From Sedimenticola_A sp040506895 (GTDB taxonomy: Bacteria > Pseudomonadota > Gammaproteobacteria > Chromatiales > Chromatiaceae), in contig JBEVVY010000001.1 in NCBI GenBank assembly GCA_040506895.1, forward strand, positions 3,643,116-3,707,115: 64,000 nucleotides of DNA. The letters are read 5' to 3'. Within the stretch, counting starts at the first letter, position 1. Each line of letters starts with the position of its first letter. Below the pieces are notes generated by a model that had not been told where the DNA came from, searched no databases, and saw nothing but the letters and a program-made list of their open reading frames with translations. This document shows, piece by piece, positions 8,159 through 17,217 of this stretch. Made by a program: the position numbers and the translations under genes.

Positions 8159-9673
8159 TCAGTGGGCGGCGTAGAGGGTGTCCAGTCCCGCGAAGGACAT
8201 CTCCACCAGCTCGATCCAGGGTTCGGAGTAGAACCCGCTCGTCAGCAGAACAATCACGATGGTGGCCGCCAGCAGTGTCTCGGAGGGTGTGGCCCGCTCC
8301 ACCTTGACCGGCCTGGCATCCTCCTCCTGGGAGGCGAGGAAGGCCCTCTGGAAGGCCCACAGCAGGAAGCCGGCAGCGATCACGTTGCCCAGGGCCGCAG
8401 CGATGGTGACCAGGGCGCCAAAGCGGTGCATGGCGGCCTCCAGCACAAGGTGTGCGGCATCGAAACCGGGAGTGCCCGGCATGCCGACAATCGACAGGCC
8501 GGCAACGAAGAAGGCGATGCCGATCAGCGGTATGTTGTCGAACAGTCCGCCCAGCCTGGGTAGCAGGGCGGTGCGGGTGCGCCGGTATACCAGGCCGATC
8601 ATGATCAGCAGGCCCGCAATCGCCAGGCCGAAGTTGACCGACAACAGCACGCTGCCCATGAAGGCGAGGTGATTGAGGCTGAACAGGCCGATGACCAGGA
8701 TGCTGGTGTGACTGACCACGGCAAAGGCCAGCAGGCGGCGCATGTTGGTCTGCATCAGGGCCAGCAGGGCAGCGTAGAAGACGCCGATCACCGCAAAGCC
8801 CACGATGAACTGGTGCCACTGGACCACCGCCTCGGGCAGTATCGGCAGCACGAAGCGGAACAGGCCGTAGATGCCGACCTTGAGCCCGAGCAGGAAAACC
8901 GGCGCCAGAGCGGCGGTGCCGTGTTCAGCCAACGTGGGCAGCCAGCCATGCAGCGGAAACAGGGGGATGCGTATCGCCAGTCCGTAGAAAAGCAGGAAGA
9001 AGATGATGGTCTGCATTTCAGCGGTGAGGTTCAGCGTCACCAGGTCGAACAGATCGAAGGACCAGGCGCCGCCCGCGACGTCGTGGTGGTACCAGCCGAG
9101 CATGGTGGTGCCGATCAGTGTCAGCAACAACGCGGTGCCCATGAACTGCAGGTAGCGGGATTGGGCGGTCTCCTTATCCGGTGAACTCGACCAGCGGCTC
9201 ACCATCGCGCCCACCAGCAGCACCTCCGCCATCGAGAGCACCAGGAACCAGCCCAGGTCGATACTCGTGAAGAGGCCCATCAGGGTCGCTTCCGTGGCCA
9301 GCAGGATAGCCATCAGGCGGCTGTCGTCACCCTGAACACGCAACGGGCCGTAGATCACCATCAGCAGGGAGAGCAGGGCGGTGAGCATGATAAAGATGAT
9401 GCCGACCCCATCCACCGCCGCATGGTAGGCGATCGGACCGAAGAGAGTGAAGTACTCGGCGAACTGCAGGCTGTCGATACCCCGGTCGTACTGTTCGAAG
9501 AGATAGATCGCCAGCATCAGCTCCGCCACGGCGGTACCTACGCCAAGGCTGATAACGGTGCGATGCTCCTTGATCATCAGGGTGATCGCGGCTGCCACCA
9601 GCGGCAACAGCTGGAGCAGGCCGAGGATGGGAAAGGCGGTCTGCGCCGACCAATGTAGTTCTGTTATCTGCAT
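8159..9673 (-). CDS. divergent NuoM-like membrane subunit (second of DAB operon)
   Basis: This 504-residue multi-pass protein has the NuoM/MrpD fold but is more diverged than its two neighbours. The helix-5 tryptophan-glutamate motif becomes SMAEVLLVG, keeping a Glu. The helix-7 lysine is replaced by arginine (LAIRIPLFPLHGWLP), while the helix-8 lysine (LLGLKVGIYGL) is kept. It lies 14 bp downstream of dabB and 21 bp upstream of the third NuoM-like gene. The substitutions suggest altered or lost proton pumping, perhaps a structural role in the complex; this is an inference from motif comparison only. Confidence 0.85.
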   Translation of the reverse strand: MQITELHWSAQTAFPILGLLQLLPLVAAAITLMIKEHRTVISLGVGTAVAELMLAIYLFEQYDRGIDSLQFAEYFTLFGPIAYHAAVDGVGIIFIMLTALLSLLMVIYGPLRVQGDDSRLMAILLATEATLMGLFTSIDLGWFLVLSMAEVLLVGAMVSRWSSSPDKETAQSRYLQFMGTALLLTLIGTTMLGWYHHDVAGGAWSFDLFDLVTLNLTAEMQTIIFFLLFYGLAIRIPLFPLHGWLPTLAEHGTAALAPVFLLGLKVGIYGLFRFVLPILPEAVVQWHQFIVGFAVIGVFYAALLALMQTNMRRLLAFAVVSHTSILVIGLFSLNHLAFMGSVLLSVNFGLAIAGLLIMIGLVYRRTRTALLPRLGGLFDNIPLIGIAFFVAGLSIVGMPGTPGFDAAHLVLEAAMHRFGALVTIAAALGNVIAAGFLLWAFQRAFLASQEEDARPVKVERATPSETLLAATIVIVLLTSGFYSEPWIELVEMSFAGLDTLYAAH

Positions 9674-9687
9674 AGTGTTAACAGGCC

Positions 9688-11241
9688 CTAAAGAATCACC
9701 ACAAAAGTCGCCATGATCAACAGCATCAGGTAGCGGGGCTGGCCCAGCAGTATTTCGACTTGCTGAACATATCGTCCCAGCTTGCGGATGATGCCGGATA
9801 CACCCTCGCCACTGCTCTGCAGTACCAGGTGCTCTTCAAACCAGTGAAGCAGGGAGGCCAGCCACTCCATGAGATGGCCAAGGACACCACGACCCCGGCC
9901 GATATCCCCCTCGACACTGATGTAGCCCCGTTTCTTGCGCTGCTGCCATTCGGCGAGGGAGGAGATGGCGCTGACCTGGCTCGGCAGTCCCACGATGCGG
10001 CTGACAATCTGCTCATCGAAGTCACGGGTATCCCTGGCCAGGTTGCGGGTGGGACGCACCAGCAGCCAGTCGGCCAGCTGGTCGAGCCAGAAGCGCTGCA
10101 GTGCCGCGGTATGGAGCCAGCGATTGCGTTGCAGCCAGGCCGGTGCAGGACGGGCTGCCCGGCTGACGAGGTGCATCAGGGCCGGTGCGTGGAGGAACTG
10201 GTAGGCACGCCATATGGCGTGCAGTACCAGGTGCCAGGCGGCCAGTTCGAACAGACCCAGCCCGCAGGCGGCGAACATCAGGCCAACTTGGGCGGTGGTG
10301 GAGAACATCAGGGCGCTCTTCACATCCGTCTGCACCAGGCCGCAGAGCCAGCCGTAGAGCACGCTGAGCAGGCCGAACAGCACCAGCAGCACCATCATGG
10401 CCGGGGCCTGCTGGAATACCGGCTCCAGCCGGATCACCAGGTAGACGCCGGCATGCACCATCAGTGAGCCGTAGAAGATGGCGCTGGACGGGGTCGGCCC
10501 CTCAAGGGCGCGGGTGATCCAGGGTGTAAAGGGGACCTGGGACGATTTCACCAGGGCCGCGAGCAGGAAGCCGGCACCCAGCAGGCCGGCGCTGAGGGTC
10601 TCCAGTTTGCTTGCGCCCTCGGTAATGGTGAGCCAGTCGATTCCTCCCAGCCAGTGAAACGAGAGGAAGATGCCGAGCACGAAGCCAGCATCACCGATAC
10701 GGTTGGTGATGAAGGCGCGGCTGGCGTTGCCGGTGGCGGTGGGCCGTTCGAGGGCGTAGCCGATCAGCAGGTAGGAGCTGACGCCTGCCAGTTCCCAGCC
10801 AATGAAGACCATTGCGACACTGCCGCCCATGACGATCAGCTGCATGGCGCCCATAAAGAGGGAGAGGATGATGAAGAAGCGCTGGAAGCCCGCTTCACGG
10901 TGCATGTAGTTTACCGAGAACTTCAGGGTCAGCAGCGAGAGTACCGACACCAGGGTCGTCATCGAGAGGCCGAGGGTGTCCAGGGTGAAGCTGATCGATA
11001 CCCGGTACTCCCCGACAGAGAGCCACTGGAACAGTTCGACCTGACCCGGTGCACCACTGGCCAGGGCCTGCAGGTCGAGCGCGAGGGCCAGCAGGGTGGA
11101 GAGGCCTGCGGCGGCGAGGGCGATGGAGGCGGTGAGCCTCTCGCCGGCCTCGCCGCGATTGCCGGTAAACAGGTAGCTGACGGCGATCAGTGTTGCGGCC
11201 AGCAGGGGCAGCAGGGGAATCAGCCAGGCATAACCGCTCAT
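9688..11241 (-). CDS. dabB: DabB, NuoL-like membrane subunit of DAB inorganic carbon transporter
   Basis: The 517-residue protein is NuoL/MrpA-like over its first ~360 residues, with WELAGVSSYLLIGY, AALVKSSQVPFTPWITRALEGPTPSSAIFYGSLMVHAG and a GLVQTDVKSALMFST segment. It then has an amphipathic, partly soluble C-terminus ending in a hydrophobic helix. It begins 4 bp inside the end of dabA, so the two are translationally coupled. DabB is the membrane partner that supplies the proton gradient to DabA in characterised DAB complexes. Adjacency to dabA, rather than sequence alone, identifies it as DabB among the four antiporter-like proteins. Confidence 0.92.
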   Translation of the reverse strand: MSGYAWLIPLLPLLAATLIAVSYLFTGNRGEAGERLTASIALAAAGLSTLLALALDLQALASGAPGQVELFQWLSVGEYRVSISFTLDTLGLSMTTLVSVLSLLTLKFSVNYMHREAGFQRFFIILSLFMGAMQLIVMGGSVAMVFIGWELAGVSSYLLIGYALERPTATGNASRAFITNRIGDAGFVLGIFLSFHWLGGIDWLTITEGASKLETLSAGLLGAGFLLAALVKSSQVPFTPWITRALEGPTPSSAIFYGSLMVHAGVYLVIRLEPVFQQAPAMMVLLVLFGLLSVLYGWLCGLVQTDVKSALMFSTTAQVGLMFAACGLGLFELAAWHLVLHAIWRAYQFLHAPALMHLVSRAARPAPAWLQRNRWLHTAALQRFWLDQLADWLLVRPTRNLARDTRDFDEQIVSRIVGLPSQVSAISSLAEWQQRKKRGYISVEGDIGRGRGVLGHLMEWLASLLHWFEEHLVLQSSGEGVSGIIRKLGRYVQQVEILLGQPRYLMLLIMATFVVIL

Positions 11242-14200
11242 GCTTCCACCTCCGTCTTCTCGATCAGTACCGGCGGCAGGGGCTCCATGTGTCCACTGTA
11301 GTAATCACGGGTGTGTTTCACGGTGGGCAGGGGCTCAATCTCGCGCTCCCAGGGGACGAAGCCTGTGTCCGGTTTGAATAGCGCGATGTCGCCGCTGTCG
11401 GGGTCCACGGACGCCACGATCAGCCAGCCGTTTCCAATCAGCTCCTGCAGCGGCGGCTGGCGGGTATAGATCTCCGTCAGGGTCTCTACGCTCGCCTCGA
11501 CAACCACCAGCAGGCGCATCGCCTCGTGAATCTCGATCATCTGCCGGGGCAGGCCGGTGCGCAGGTCCGAGCTGGCGCCTTCCATCACTCCGAGAAAACC
11601 GGTGACGTTGTGCATGATCTTGGAACTGCAGCCGTACATCTCGTTGTTCACCGTGGAGAAGTAGTACTCCAGGTTGATGCCGGCGCCCACCGGGCCGTTG
11701 GCCAGCAGCAGGGGTTCCAGAATGCTGCCGTCGGGGTCACGGGTGGGATCGTAGGAGATAAGGAACGCGCGGCGGTCGAAAAAGGCGCCCTGGCTCAGGG
11801 AGCGGCGGCCGATGAAGGCGACTGCGTTGGTGGCATGGCCCAGTTCGGGGCGGGCCTGGCTGAAGTCCATACCGCGGCCGATCAGGTGATTGAGTGCCTG
11901 CTCGGGCGTCGGGTCGGCCGGGGCCGAGTGGAACTTGCGGCAGCGCTCGTGGGCGTGCTCCATGCCGGCCTGTTTTATTTCACCGTCCAGCTTGTCGAAA
12001 CGTGCGCGGTGACTTTCGGGGATCTTGTCCAGATCGTACCAGGTGATGCTCTCATCGCAGGTGTTGTGCTCCGCACCGATGAACCAGCAGTCGTCGGGGA
12101 TCTCGATATCGTAACGGGATTTCAGCAGGGCACGGGCCTCGGGCCGGTTGGCTATGGCGGCGAAGATGCGTGCATTGGGGCCACTGTGGTTACCGCTGCA
12201 GGCGCCGCAGTTGTAGGCCGCGATATGGGGATTGTTGTGGCTGTCGGAGCCGTGCCCCATGATCACCACCAGGGGGGCGAAACCGTAGCCCAGGCCGATT
12301 GTACGGAGGAATTTTCCGACACGCTCCACCTGCTCTTCAGAGGTGAAACCCTGCTGCAGGTTATCGGGGCTGAGATCCGGCTTGGCCTCTTGTGCGGTCA
12401 GCTCGATATTGGTGGTCAGCTCCATGTCGAAGCGGCGTCGTAGACTGTCTGCAAGCTGGCCAAACAGGCGTGGTGAGAAGATCTTGCCGGCCAGGCTGGC
12501 GAGTGCCACCGGGGCCGATGCGGCGATGGCGGCGGTTGAGCTCAGCAGGTTGCGGCGGATCTCCTGGTGCAGGGCGTCCCGTGCGCGTATTCGCAGGCTG
12601 CGCCGCTGCTGGTGCTGCTGGCACAGCTGCTCTTCGCCCGGCTGGGCCACCTCGCGGATCTCGTGGGAGGGGACCAGTACCACGGGGGTAAGGCCGGTAA
12701 CGCAGTCGTCATCCAGTCCCCGCCAGAAGTGGGGTACGCCGAAGTGGGCAGCGGCGCCAAGGGTTTCGATGGCCGGATTATTTCCCTCCAGGTAACGGCG
12801 GATACCCTCTTCACGGTCGTCCATGCAGAAGACCAGCTGGGCCTCGGGGCGCCGTGCGCGCTCCGGCCAGGTACCCCGGCCGCGGTTGTTGGCCAGGGCG
12901 TTGAAGATCTCTTCGCGATAGTTGCGCTCGTAGGCGAGCAACCAGATATAGCCGAAGATCTCGGGTTCGAGGCGCTTCATGCAGCCGAACAGGGTCTCGA
13001 TCTGTTCGGCATCCAGGCTGCGGATTTCATCACCGCAGAGTCCCAGGTGCTGGGCCAGGCGGAACAGCGGCCAGGCGCTGCTGTAGAGGCTGTAGCCCTC
13101 CGGCTTGTCGGCAGAGGGGCTGCGGCGCCAGGTCCAGATCATGTCGCCAAGATGCTGCCACTGCCGGTAGGCCTCGGCATCGTCTGCATAGTGGTCGCTC
13201 AGACGCTGGGCGCGGGTCGACAGGTACTCCGGGATGCGATCGCTGAACAGGGCGTAGCGCACGTAGAACTCTGAGCGGCGGCGCCTGAAATACCAGCGCA
13301 GGGTATCCAGGCTCGCCTCGACCTGCCAGGTCTTCCGGCAGAGGCGCTGTGCAAACAGCCGTTCCAGTACCAGGCGTACCGCCAGGTAGTCGATCATCTC
13401 CACCTTGACGTCATCCTGGCCGTCATAACCGGGATTGAGATGACGCCAGAGGAACATACCTGACCAGCCGGGCAGCTCCAGGGACATGCGTTCCAGGTAA
13501 TTGAGCCAGTGCTCTTCGGAGAGTCCGAGGCGCATCATCTCGCCGACGATGGTGTCCATGGCATCGTCGGGCAGGCTCTCGACCTGGTCCTGCCAGTCGG
13601 GCATATCCTCGAATACCCAGGCAAGGTCTATCAGGGCGCTCTGGCGCCAGGTGTGATAGAAGCCTTTATCGCGGTCCTGGCTGTGCCAGGCGGCCACGCC
13701 CTGGTCAAGGTAGTTGCCCAGGTGGCGAACCATCAGCGGGCGGATGTCGTCCATCAGGTCGTAACCGGTGACCGCCTTCAGCAGGCCGCTGATGGTGATC
13801 TCATCGCCAACTCTGTTGAACAGTGCCTCGCGCTGTCGCTCGGAATCCTTCTGCACCAGCCGATGCACCAGCAGGTGGTCGGTGGTTTCGGCCTGCTCAC
13901 CGGCAGCCAGTTCGCCGATCATCCGCTCGGCCTGCTCGGCAGAGAGGTCGAGCAGCTCTTCGGGGTGCAGAATGAAGTGTTCCAGGCCCAGTTTTTCCAG
14001 GATAGCCGCCCACAGATCGGCGATGGCAGTCGGCTCATCCTGACGGCCCTCGGCGAGCAGCCGTTCGCGGCTGGCGTCGGGTACATCGTCCTGGAAGCTG
14101 CCGAAGGCGTCCATCTCCTCCAGTTGCCAGTTGAGCTGGCAGCCGGTGACCGGCTTGAAGGGATGCAGCAGCACCGCCTTGTAGATGTCGCGCCGGGTCA

Positions 14201-14528
14201 GGGTGGTCAGTCCCAGCGCTGCCACCAGCTGGTCGGCATCGAGTTCTCCGGCCTCGTCGATGGCGTTGTCCAGGTCCGCTTCAGTGATGCGTCCCTGGTT
14301 GTAATACTCCCGGAACTTCTCAGCCGGCAGGTAGCCGTAGGCGCCATTGATCTGGTGGGCGCTCTTCAGGGCCTCGAAGAAACTCTGCTGCTGAAAGCCG
14401 TGCAGGGTGTTGTGGTGGACGAAGTCCTTGATCGGGGCCTGTCCGGGAAGCACGTGTTCGAAGTGCTCAAAGGCTGCCTGTAGCTGCTGGCGAAGGTCGA
14501 AGGATTCAGATGTCGGGGTGCTCATCAT
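11238..14528 (-). CDS. dabA: DabA (DUF2309), beta-CA-like subunit of DAB inorganic carbon transporter
   Basis: The 1096-residue DUF2309 protein is the catalytic subunit of DAB complexes, which are thought to hydrate CO2 vectorially to bicarbonate using the proton motive force. The zinc ligands expected from the Halothiobacillus enzyme (Cys, Asp, His, Cys) are visible: C568 and D570 in FCMDDREEGI, H759 in MGHGSDSHNN and C774 in AYNCGACSGNHSG. The H-to-C spacing of 15 matches the characterised enzyme. The protein is longer than the best-studied DabA, mostly before the first zinc ligand. It follows a NuoM-like gene by 8 bp and overlaps dabB by 4 bp. Confidence 0.95.
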   Translation of the reverse strand: MMSTPTSESFDLRQQLQAAFEHFEHVLPGQAPIKDFVHHNTLHGFQQQSFFEALKSAHQINGAYGYLPAEKFREYYNQGRITEADLDNAIDEAGELDADQLVAALGLTTLTRRDIYKAVLLHPFKPVTGCQLNWQLEEMDAFGSFQDDVPDASRERLLAEGRQDEPTAIADLWAAILEKLGLEHFILHPEELLDLSAEQAERMIGELAAGEQAETTDHLLVHRLVQKDSERQREALFNRVGDEITISGLLKAVTGYDLMDDIRPLMVRHLGNYLDQGVAAWHSQDRDKGFYHTWRQSALIDLAWVFEDMPDWQDQVESLPDDAMDTIVGEMMRLGLSEEHWLNYLERMSLELPGWSGMFLWRHLNPGYDGQDDVKVEMIDYLAVRLVLERLFAQRLCRKTWQVEASLDTLRWYFRRRRSEFYVRYALFSDRIPEYLSTRAQRLSDHYADDAEAYRQWQHLGDMIWTWRRSPSADKPEGYSLYSSAWPLFRLAQHLGLCGDEIRSLDAEQIETLFGCMKRLEPEIFGYIWLLAYERNYREEIFNALANNRGRGTWPERARRPEAQLVFCMDDREEGIRRYLEGNNPAIETLGAAAHFGVPHFWRGLDDDCVTGLTPVVLVPSHEIREVAQPGEEQLCQQHQQRRSLRIRARDALHQEIRRNLLSSTAAIAASAPVALASLAGKIFSPRLFGQLADSLRRRFDMELTTNIELTAQEAKPDLSPDNLQQGFTSEEQVERVGKFLRTIGLGYGFAPLVVIMGHGSDSHNNPHIAAYNCGACSGNHSGPNARIFAAIANRPEARALLKSRYDIEIPDDCWFIGAEHNTCDESITWYDLDKIPESHRARFDKLDGEIKQAGMEHAHERCRKFHSAPADPTPEQALNHLIGRGMDFSQARPELGHATNAVAFIGRRSLSQGAFFDRRAFLISYDPTRDPDGSILEPLLLANGPVGAGINLEYYFSTVNNEMYGCSSKIMHNVTGFLGVMEGASSDLRTGLPRQMIEIHEAMRLLVVVEASVETLTEIYTRQPPLQELIGNGWLIVASVDPDSGDIALFKPDTGFVPWEREIEPLPTVKHTRDYYSGHMEPLPPVLIEKTEVEA

Positions 14529-14536
14529 CTAGCTCC

Positions 14537-16003
14537 TTACAGATATGCCGCAAAGGCACTGCTCAAATGGTTGACCGAGGCGGTCATCAGCTCCAGTGCA
14601 GGCGCAGGGAATATGCCCAGCAGCAGGATGCCGAATGTCAGCACGCCGGCGGTCAGCATCTCTCCGGGTCCCAGGTCCCGGATCTTCTCCATCTCGGGGC
14701 GAACCGGGCCGGTGAAGAGCCGGCCCACGGTACGCACGCTGTAGGCGGCGCTCACCAGTACACCGATGGTCAGCAGTACCACCACCCAACCCCAGCGCTC
14801 GTAACCGCCCACCAGGGTGTGCAGCTCGGCAATGAAGCTGGCAGTTCCCGGCAGGCCAACGGCGGCAATGAAGGCCAGTACGGTGAAGAAGGCAAAACGC
14901 GGGGTGACTCTCACCAGGGAACTGTAGTGGGTGACATCTCGGGTGTGGGTACGTTCGTAGAGCAGGCCGATCAGCAGGAAGGTGGCGCCCGCCACCAGCC
15001 CGTGGGCCACCATCTGGTATACCGCGCCGGTGAGTCCTGCCACTGTCAGCGAGGCGATGCCCAGCAGCACAACACCCATGTGGCTCACCGAGGAGTAGGC
15101 GATCATTTTCTTCAGATCCCGCTGGCGCCAGGCCAGCAGTCCGCCATATATCAGGCTGACCAGGGCCAGGGTGGCGAGCGTGGTCTGCAGGGCGATGACG
15201 GCACTCGGCAGCATCTCCGCGGCCCGGATCAGGCCGTAGGAGCCCATCTTCAGCAGGATCCCCGAGAGCAGGATGCTGATGGGGCTGGGGGCCTCGACGT
15301 GAGCCAGGGGCAGCCAGCCGTGCATCGGGAAGATCGGCATCTTGACGCCAAAGCCGATCAGGAAGCCGAGAAAGATCAGGATCTGTTTGTACTCATCCAG
15401 CCCCTTGGCTCCCTCGGAGAAAGACGCCATCGAGAAGGAGTGTCCCGGAACCGTATCGAACAGTACCAGCAGGCTCACCAGCATGAAGACCGAGCCGGTC
15501 ATGGTGTAGAGCACGAAGTTGAGCGACGCGGTACTGCGGTTCTTGCCGCCCCAGCGGTCGATCAGGAAGAAGAGGGGGATCAGGGTCAGTTCCCAGAACA
15601 TGTAGAAGAGCGCCCAGTCCTGGGCCATGAACACGCCCATCATGGCCGACTCGAGCACCAGTACCAGCAGGTAGTAGCCCTTCACCTGTTTTTTGATGCT
15701 GGAAGATGCAAGGATGGCGATGAAGCAGAGCAGGGTGGCCAGCAGCACCATGGGGAAGGAGAAGCCATCTATACCGAGAGAGAATGCAGTACCCAGACGT
15801 GGGTTCCACTCGTAGTACTCGTAGAGCTGAAGCCCGGCAACCGAGGGGTCGAAGACGCTGATTAGCCCCCAGGCGAGCAAAAGCGTTATGGCCGACTGGA
15901 AGATGGCGATTCTGCGTATGAAGCGCGACAGGTCTCCAGGCAGCAGTGCGATGACGACGGCTCCCGCGAGAGGTAACAGCAATAGCAGCGTAAGAAGCGG
16001 CAT
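14537..16003 (-). CDS. NuoM-like membrane subunit (first gene of DAB operon)
   Basis: This 488-residue multi-pass protein is a canonical NuoM-like subunit. It has Glu in YMFWELTLIPLFFLID, Lys in GFGVKMPIFPMHGWLP, Lys in GILLKMGSYGLIR and AYSSVSHMGVVLLGI. It opens the operon and ends 8 bp before dabA. No other complex I genes are near. It most likely forms part of a larger membrane arm of the DAB complex, giving more proton channels than the usual single DabB (inference). The start is the first ATG of the hydrophobic N-terminus; its Shine-Dalgarno is weak (TTAAGAA). Confidence 0.88.
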   Translation of the reverse strand: MPLLTLLLLLPLAGAVVIALLPGDLSRFIRRIAIFQSAITLLLAWGLISVFDPSVAGLQLYEYYEWNPRLGTAFSLGIDGFSFPMVLLATLLCFIAILASSSIKKQVKGYYLLVLVLESAMMGVFMAQDWALFYMFWELTLIPLFFLIDRWGGKNRSTASLNFVLYTMTGSVFMLVSLLVLFDTVPGHSFSMASFSEGAKGLDEYKQILIFLGFLIGFGVKMPIFPMHGWLPLAHVEAPSPISILLSGILLKMGSYGLIRAAEMLPSAVIALQTTLATLALVSLIYGGLLAWRQRDLKKMIAYSSVSHMGVVLLGIASLTVAGLTGAVYQMVAHGLVAGATFLLIGLLYERTHTRDVTHYSSLVRVTPRFAFFTVLAFIAAVGLPGTASFIAELHTLVGGYERWGWVVVLLTIGVLVSAAYSVRTVGRLFTGPVRPEMEKIRDLGPGEMLTAGVLTFGILLLGIFPAPALELMTASVNHLSSAFAAYL

Positions 16004-16425
16004 TATTCTTAAATTTACTTCTGGATTGAGGTATCAGCAGCCGCCAGCGAACAGGCCTGGCCTGTGAGGCTTTCCTCCCAAAGACGACTGGTTTACGAAT
16101 AATCGAAAAACAGTGAATTCTAACATAAATAATCCCCTTGAACGGTGGCGGAATCGATCAGTAATTTTTATTGATCCAATGGTCGCTACCTATATGCAAC
16201 GCACAGCGCTTGCGGTGTGGATATATGTCACCTGGAGGTCTCTTCAGTGTTATCCGGTGAATAGAGAATTGTGTTCAGCAACCGGTCGGGAAATGATTCG
16301 CCGTCTTGACCGGAATCATCATAACTATTCGTGAACCTGGCTGACTGCCTGTACTATATGGGGCAGCATAAATTGATGGGATTCCGAGCAAGCGACCGTC
16401 CAACGCGGTCCCGGGAATCGAATTC
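16004..16425. other. divergent intergenic region of DAB operon and diiron-protein gene
   Basis: These 422 bp must hold the DAB operon promoter (minus) and that of the diiron-protein gene (plus). On the minus strand an extended -10-like TATGTTAGAAT lies near 16117-16127. A GATCA/TGATC dyad around an AT-rich centre sits near 16157-16177. A 73-codon open frame from 16113 has no recognisable family or Shine-Dalgarno and is not called. Confidence 0.4.
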
Positions 16426-17166
16426 ATGGCGACGCCGCGGGAAATAACATCGATTCTTCCGCCAGTGGTCGTCGATAATCGGGGTGGGCTAAATATGGGC
16501 TTTAGAGATGAGCTGATCCGTGCAGCTTCAAGCAGGCCGATGCGACAGAGTAAACTGATACGCATCCTGGCCAGTGGCAGGGCGCCAAGGTCACTGCTTC
16601 AGAACTACGCGAAGCAACTCTATGCGGGTGCTTTTCAATTTCCGCTTCAACTGATCAAGCTGTTGAGAATAACACCCAGTGAAACCGCCAAATTCCGCCT
16701 GATGGAAAACATCATGGAAGAGTCCGGTGCGGTGATGGACATCAACCACGGCCTTCGCATCCTCGAGCAGAACCGGCACACAAGCTGGGCAGAGCGTTTC
16801 GTGGTTGCGACCGGAATGAGCAGGGCCGATTGCGATGAAGCAGTGAACAGTTATCGTCTCGAAGGGTTCGAGAGGAGGATAGAGGAAGGGGACTGGCTAT
16901 CAGCCATGGCCTATCTGCTGGTGGGTATTGAGGGCAATATACCCCAGACCTATGAGACAGTCGTCGATGGCCTTCTCAAGAGCGGGTTCGACCGGGAAGA
17001 GATCATCTTCTTTTCCGGACATATTGTCGCCGATGCCGAACATGGTGAGATCGGTGTCAACATGATCGATGAAATGACGCCTTCCGATAAGCGACAGGAT
17101 GTCCTTGATGCGGTTACCGAGGCGGCCGATCACTGGTGGAATCTCCATCATCAGGGTGCCAGTTAG
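16426..17166 (+). CDS. heme-oxygenase-fold diiron protein (TenA/PqqC-like, iron-containing redox enzyme)
   Basis: The protein has up to 246 residues with the all-helical heme-oxygenase-like fold. Candidate iron ligands typical of this diiron oxidase/oxygenase superfamily are visible: Glu in MENIMEESG, His in INHGLRIL, Glu in LVGIEGNIPQ, and the HIVADAEHGEIG segment supplying His, Asp and His. Family members typically begin at MxFRDEL, so the ATG at 16495, preceded by GGGGTGGG, may be the true start rather than 16426. It is followed by an intrinsic terminator. The substrate is not known. It is divergent from the DAB operon but nothing links the two functionally. Confidence 0.82.
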   Translation: MATPREITSILPPVVVDNRGGLNMGFRDELIRAASSRPMRQSKLIRILASGRAPRSLLQNYAKQLYAGAFQFPLQLIKLLRITPSETAKFRLMENIMEESGAVMDINHGLRILEQNRHTSWAERFVVATGMSRADCDEAVNSYRLEGFERRIEEGDWLSAMAYLLVGIEGNIPQTYETVVDGLLKSGFDREEIIFFSGHIVADAEHGEIGVNMIDEMTPSDKRQDVLDAVTEAADHWWNLHHQGAS

Positions 17167-17175
17167 AGTGAGAAT

Positions 17176-17204
17176 GGAAGCCCCCCAGAGGGGCTTCCTT
17201 CCCG
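17176..17204 (+). terminator. intrinsic terminator after diiron-protein gene
   Basis: A perfect 9-bp stem GGAAGCCCC/GGGGCTTCC (17176-17184 with 17190-17198) is followed by a pyrimidine-rich tract. It lies 10 bp past the stop codon and 20 bp before the MBOAT start, so that gene may depend on a promoter inside or on read-through. Confidence 0.7.
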
Positions 17205-17217
17205 TTTTCCAAGCGTA

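Noticed and set aside
14510..15865. A 451-codon plus-strand frame opposite the first NuoM-like gene, and similar frames opposite dabA, the RND permease, the ABC exporter and the GGDEF/EAL gene
   Set aside because: Low-complexity Gln/His/Gly-rich products typical of antisense reading; true genes on the other strand have clear families.
6617..16003. NADH dehydrogenase (complex I) operon
   Set aside because: Only antiporter-like membrane subunits are present, none of the hydrophilic or Fe-S subunits, and dabA/dabB lie among them.
16113..16334. 73-codon open frame between the DAB operon and the diiron gene
   Set aside because: No Shine-Dalgarno, no recognisable family and composition unlike coding sequence; probably promoter DNA.
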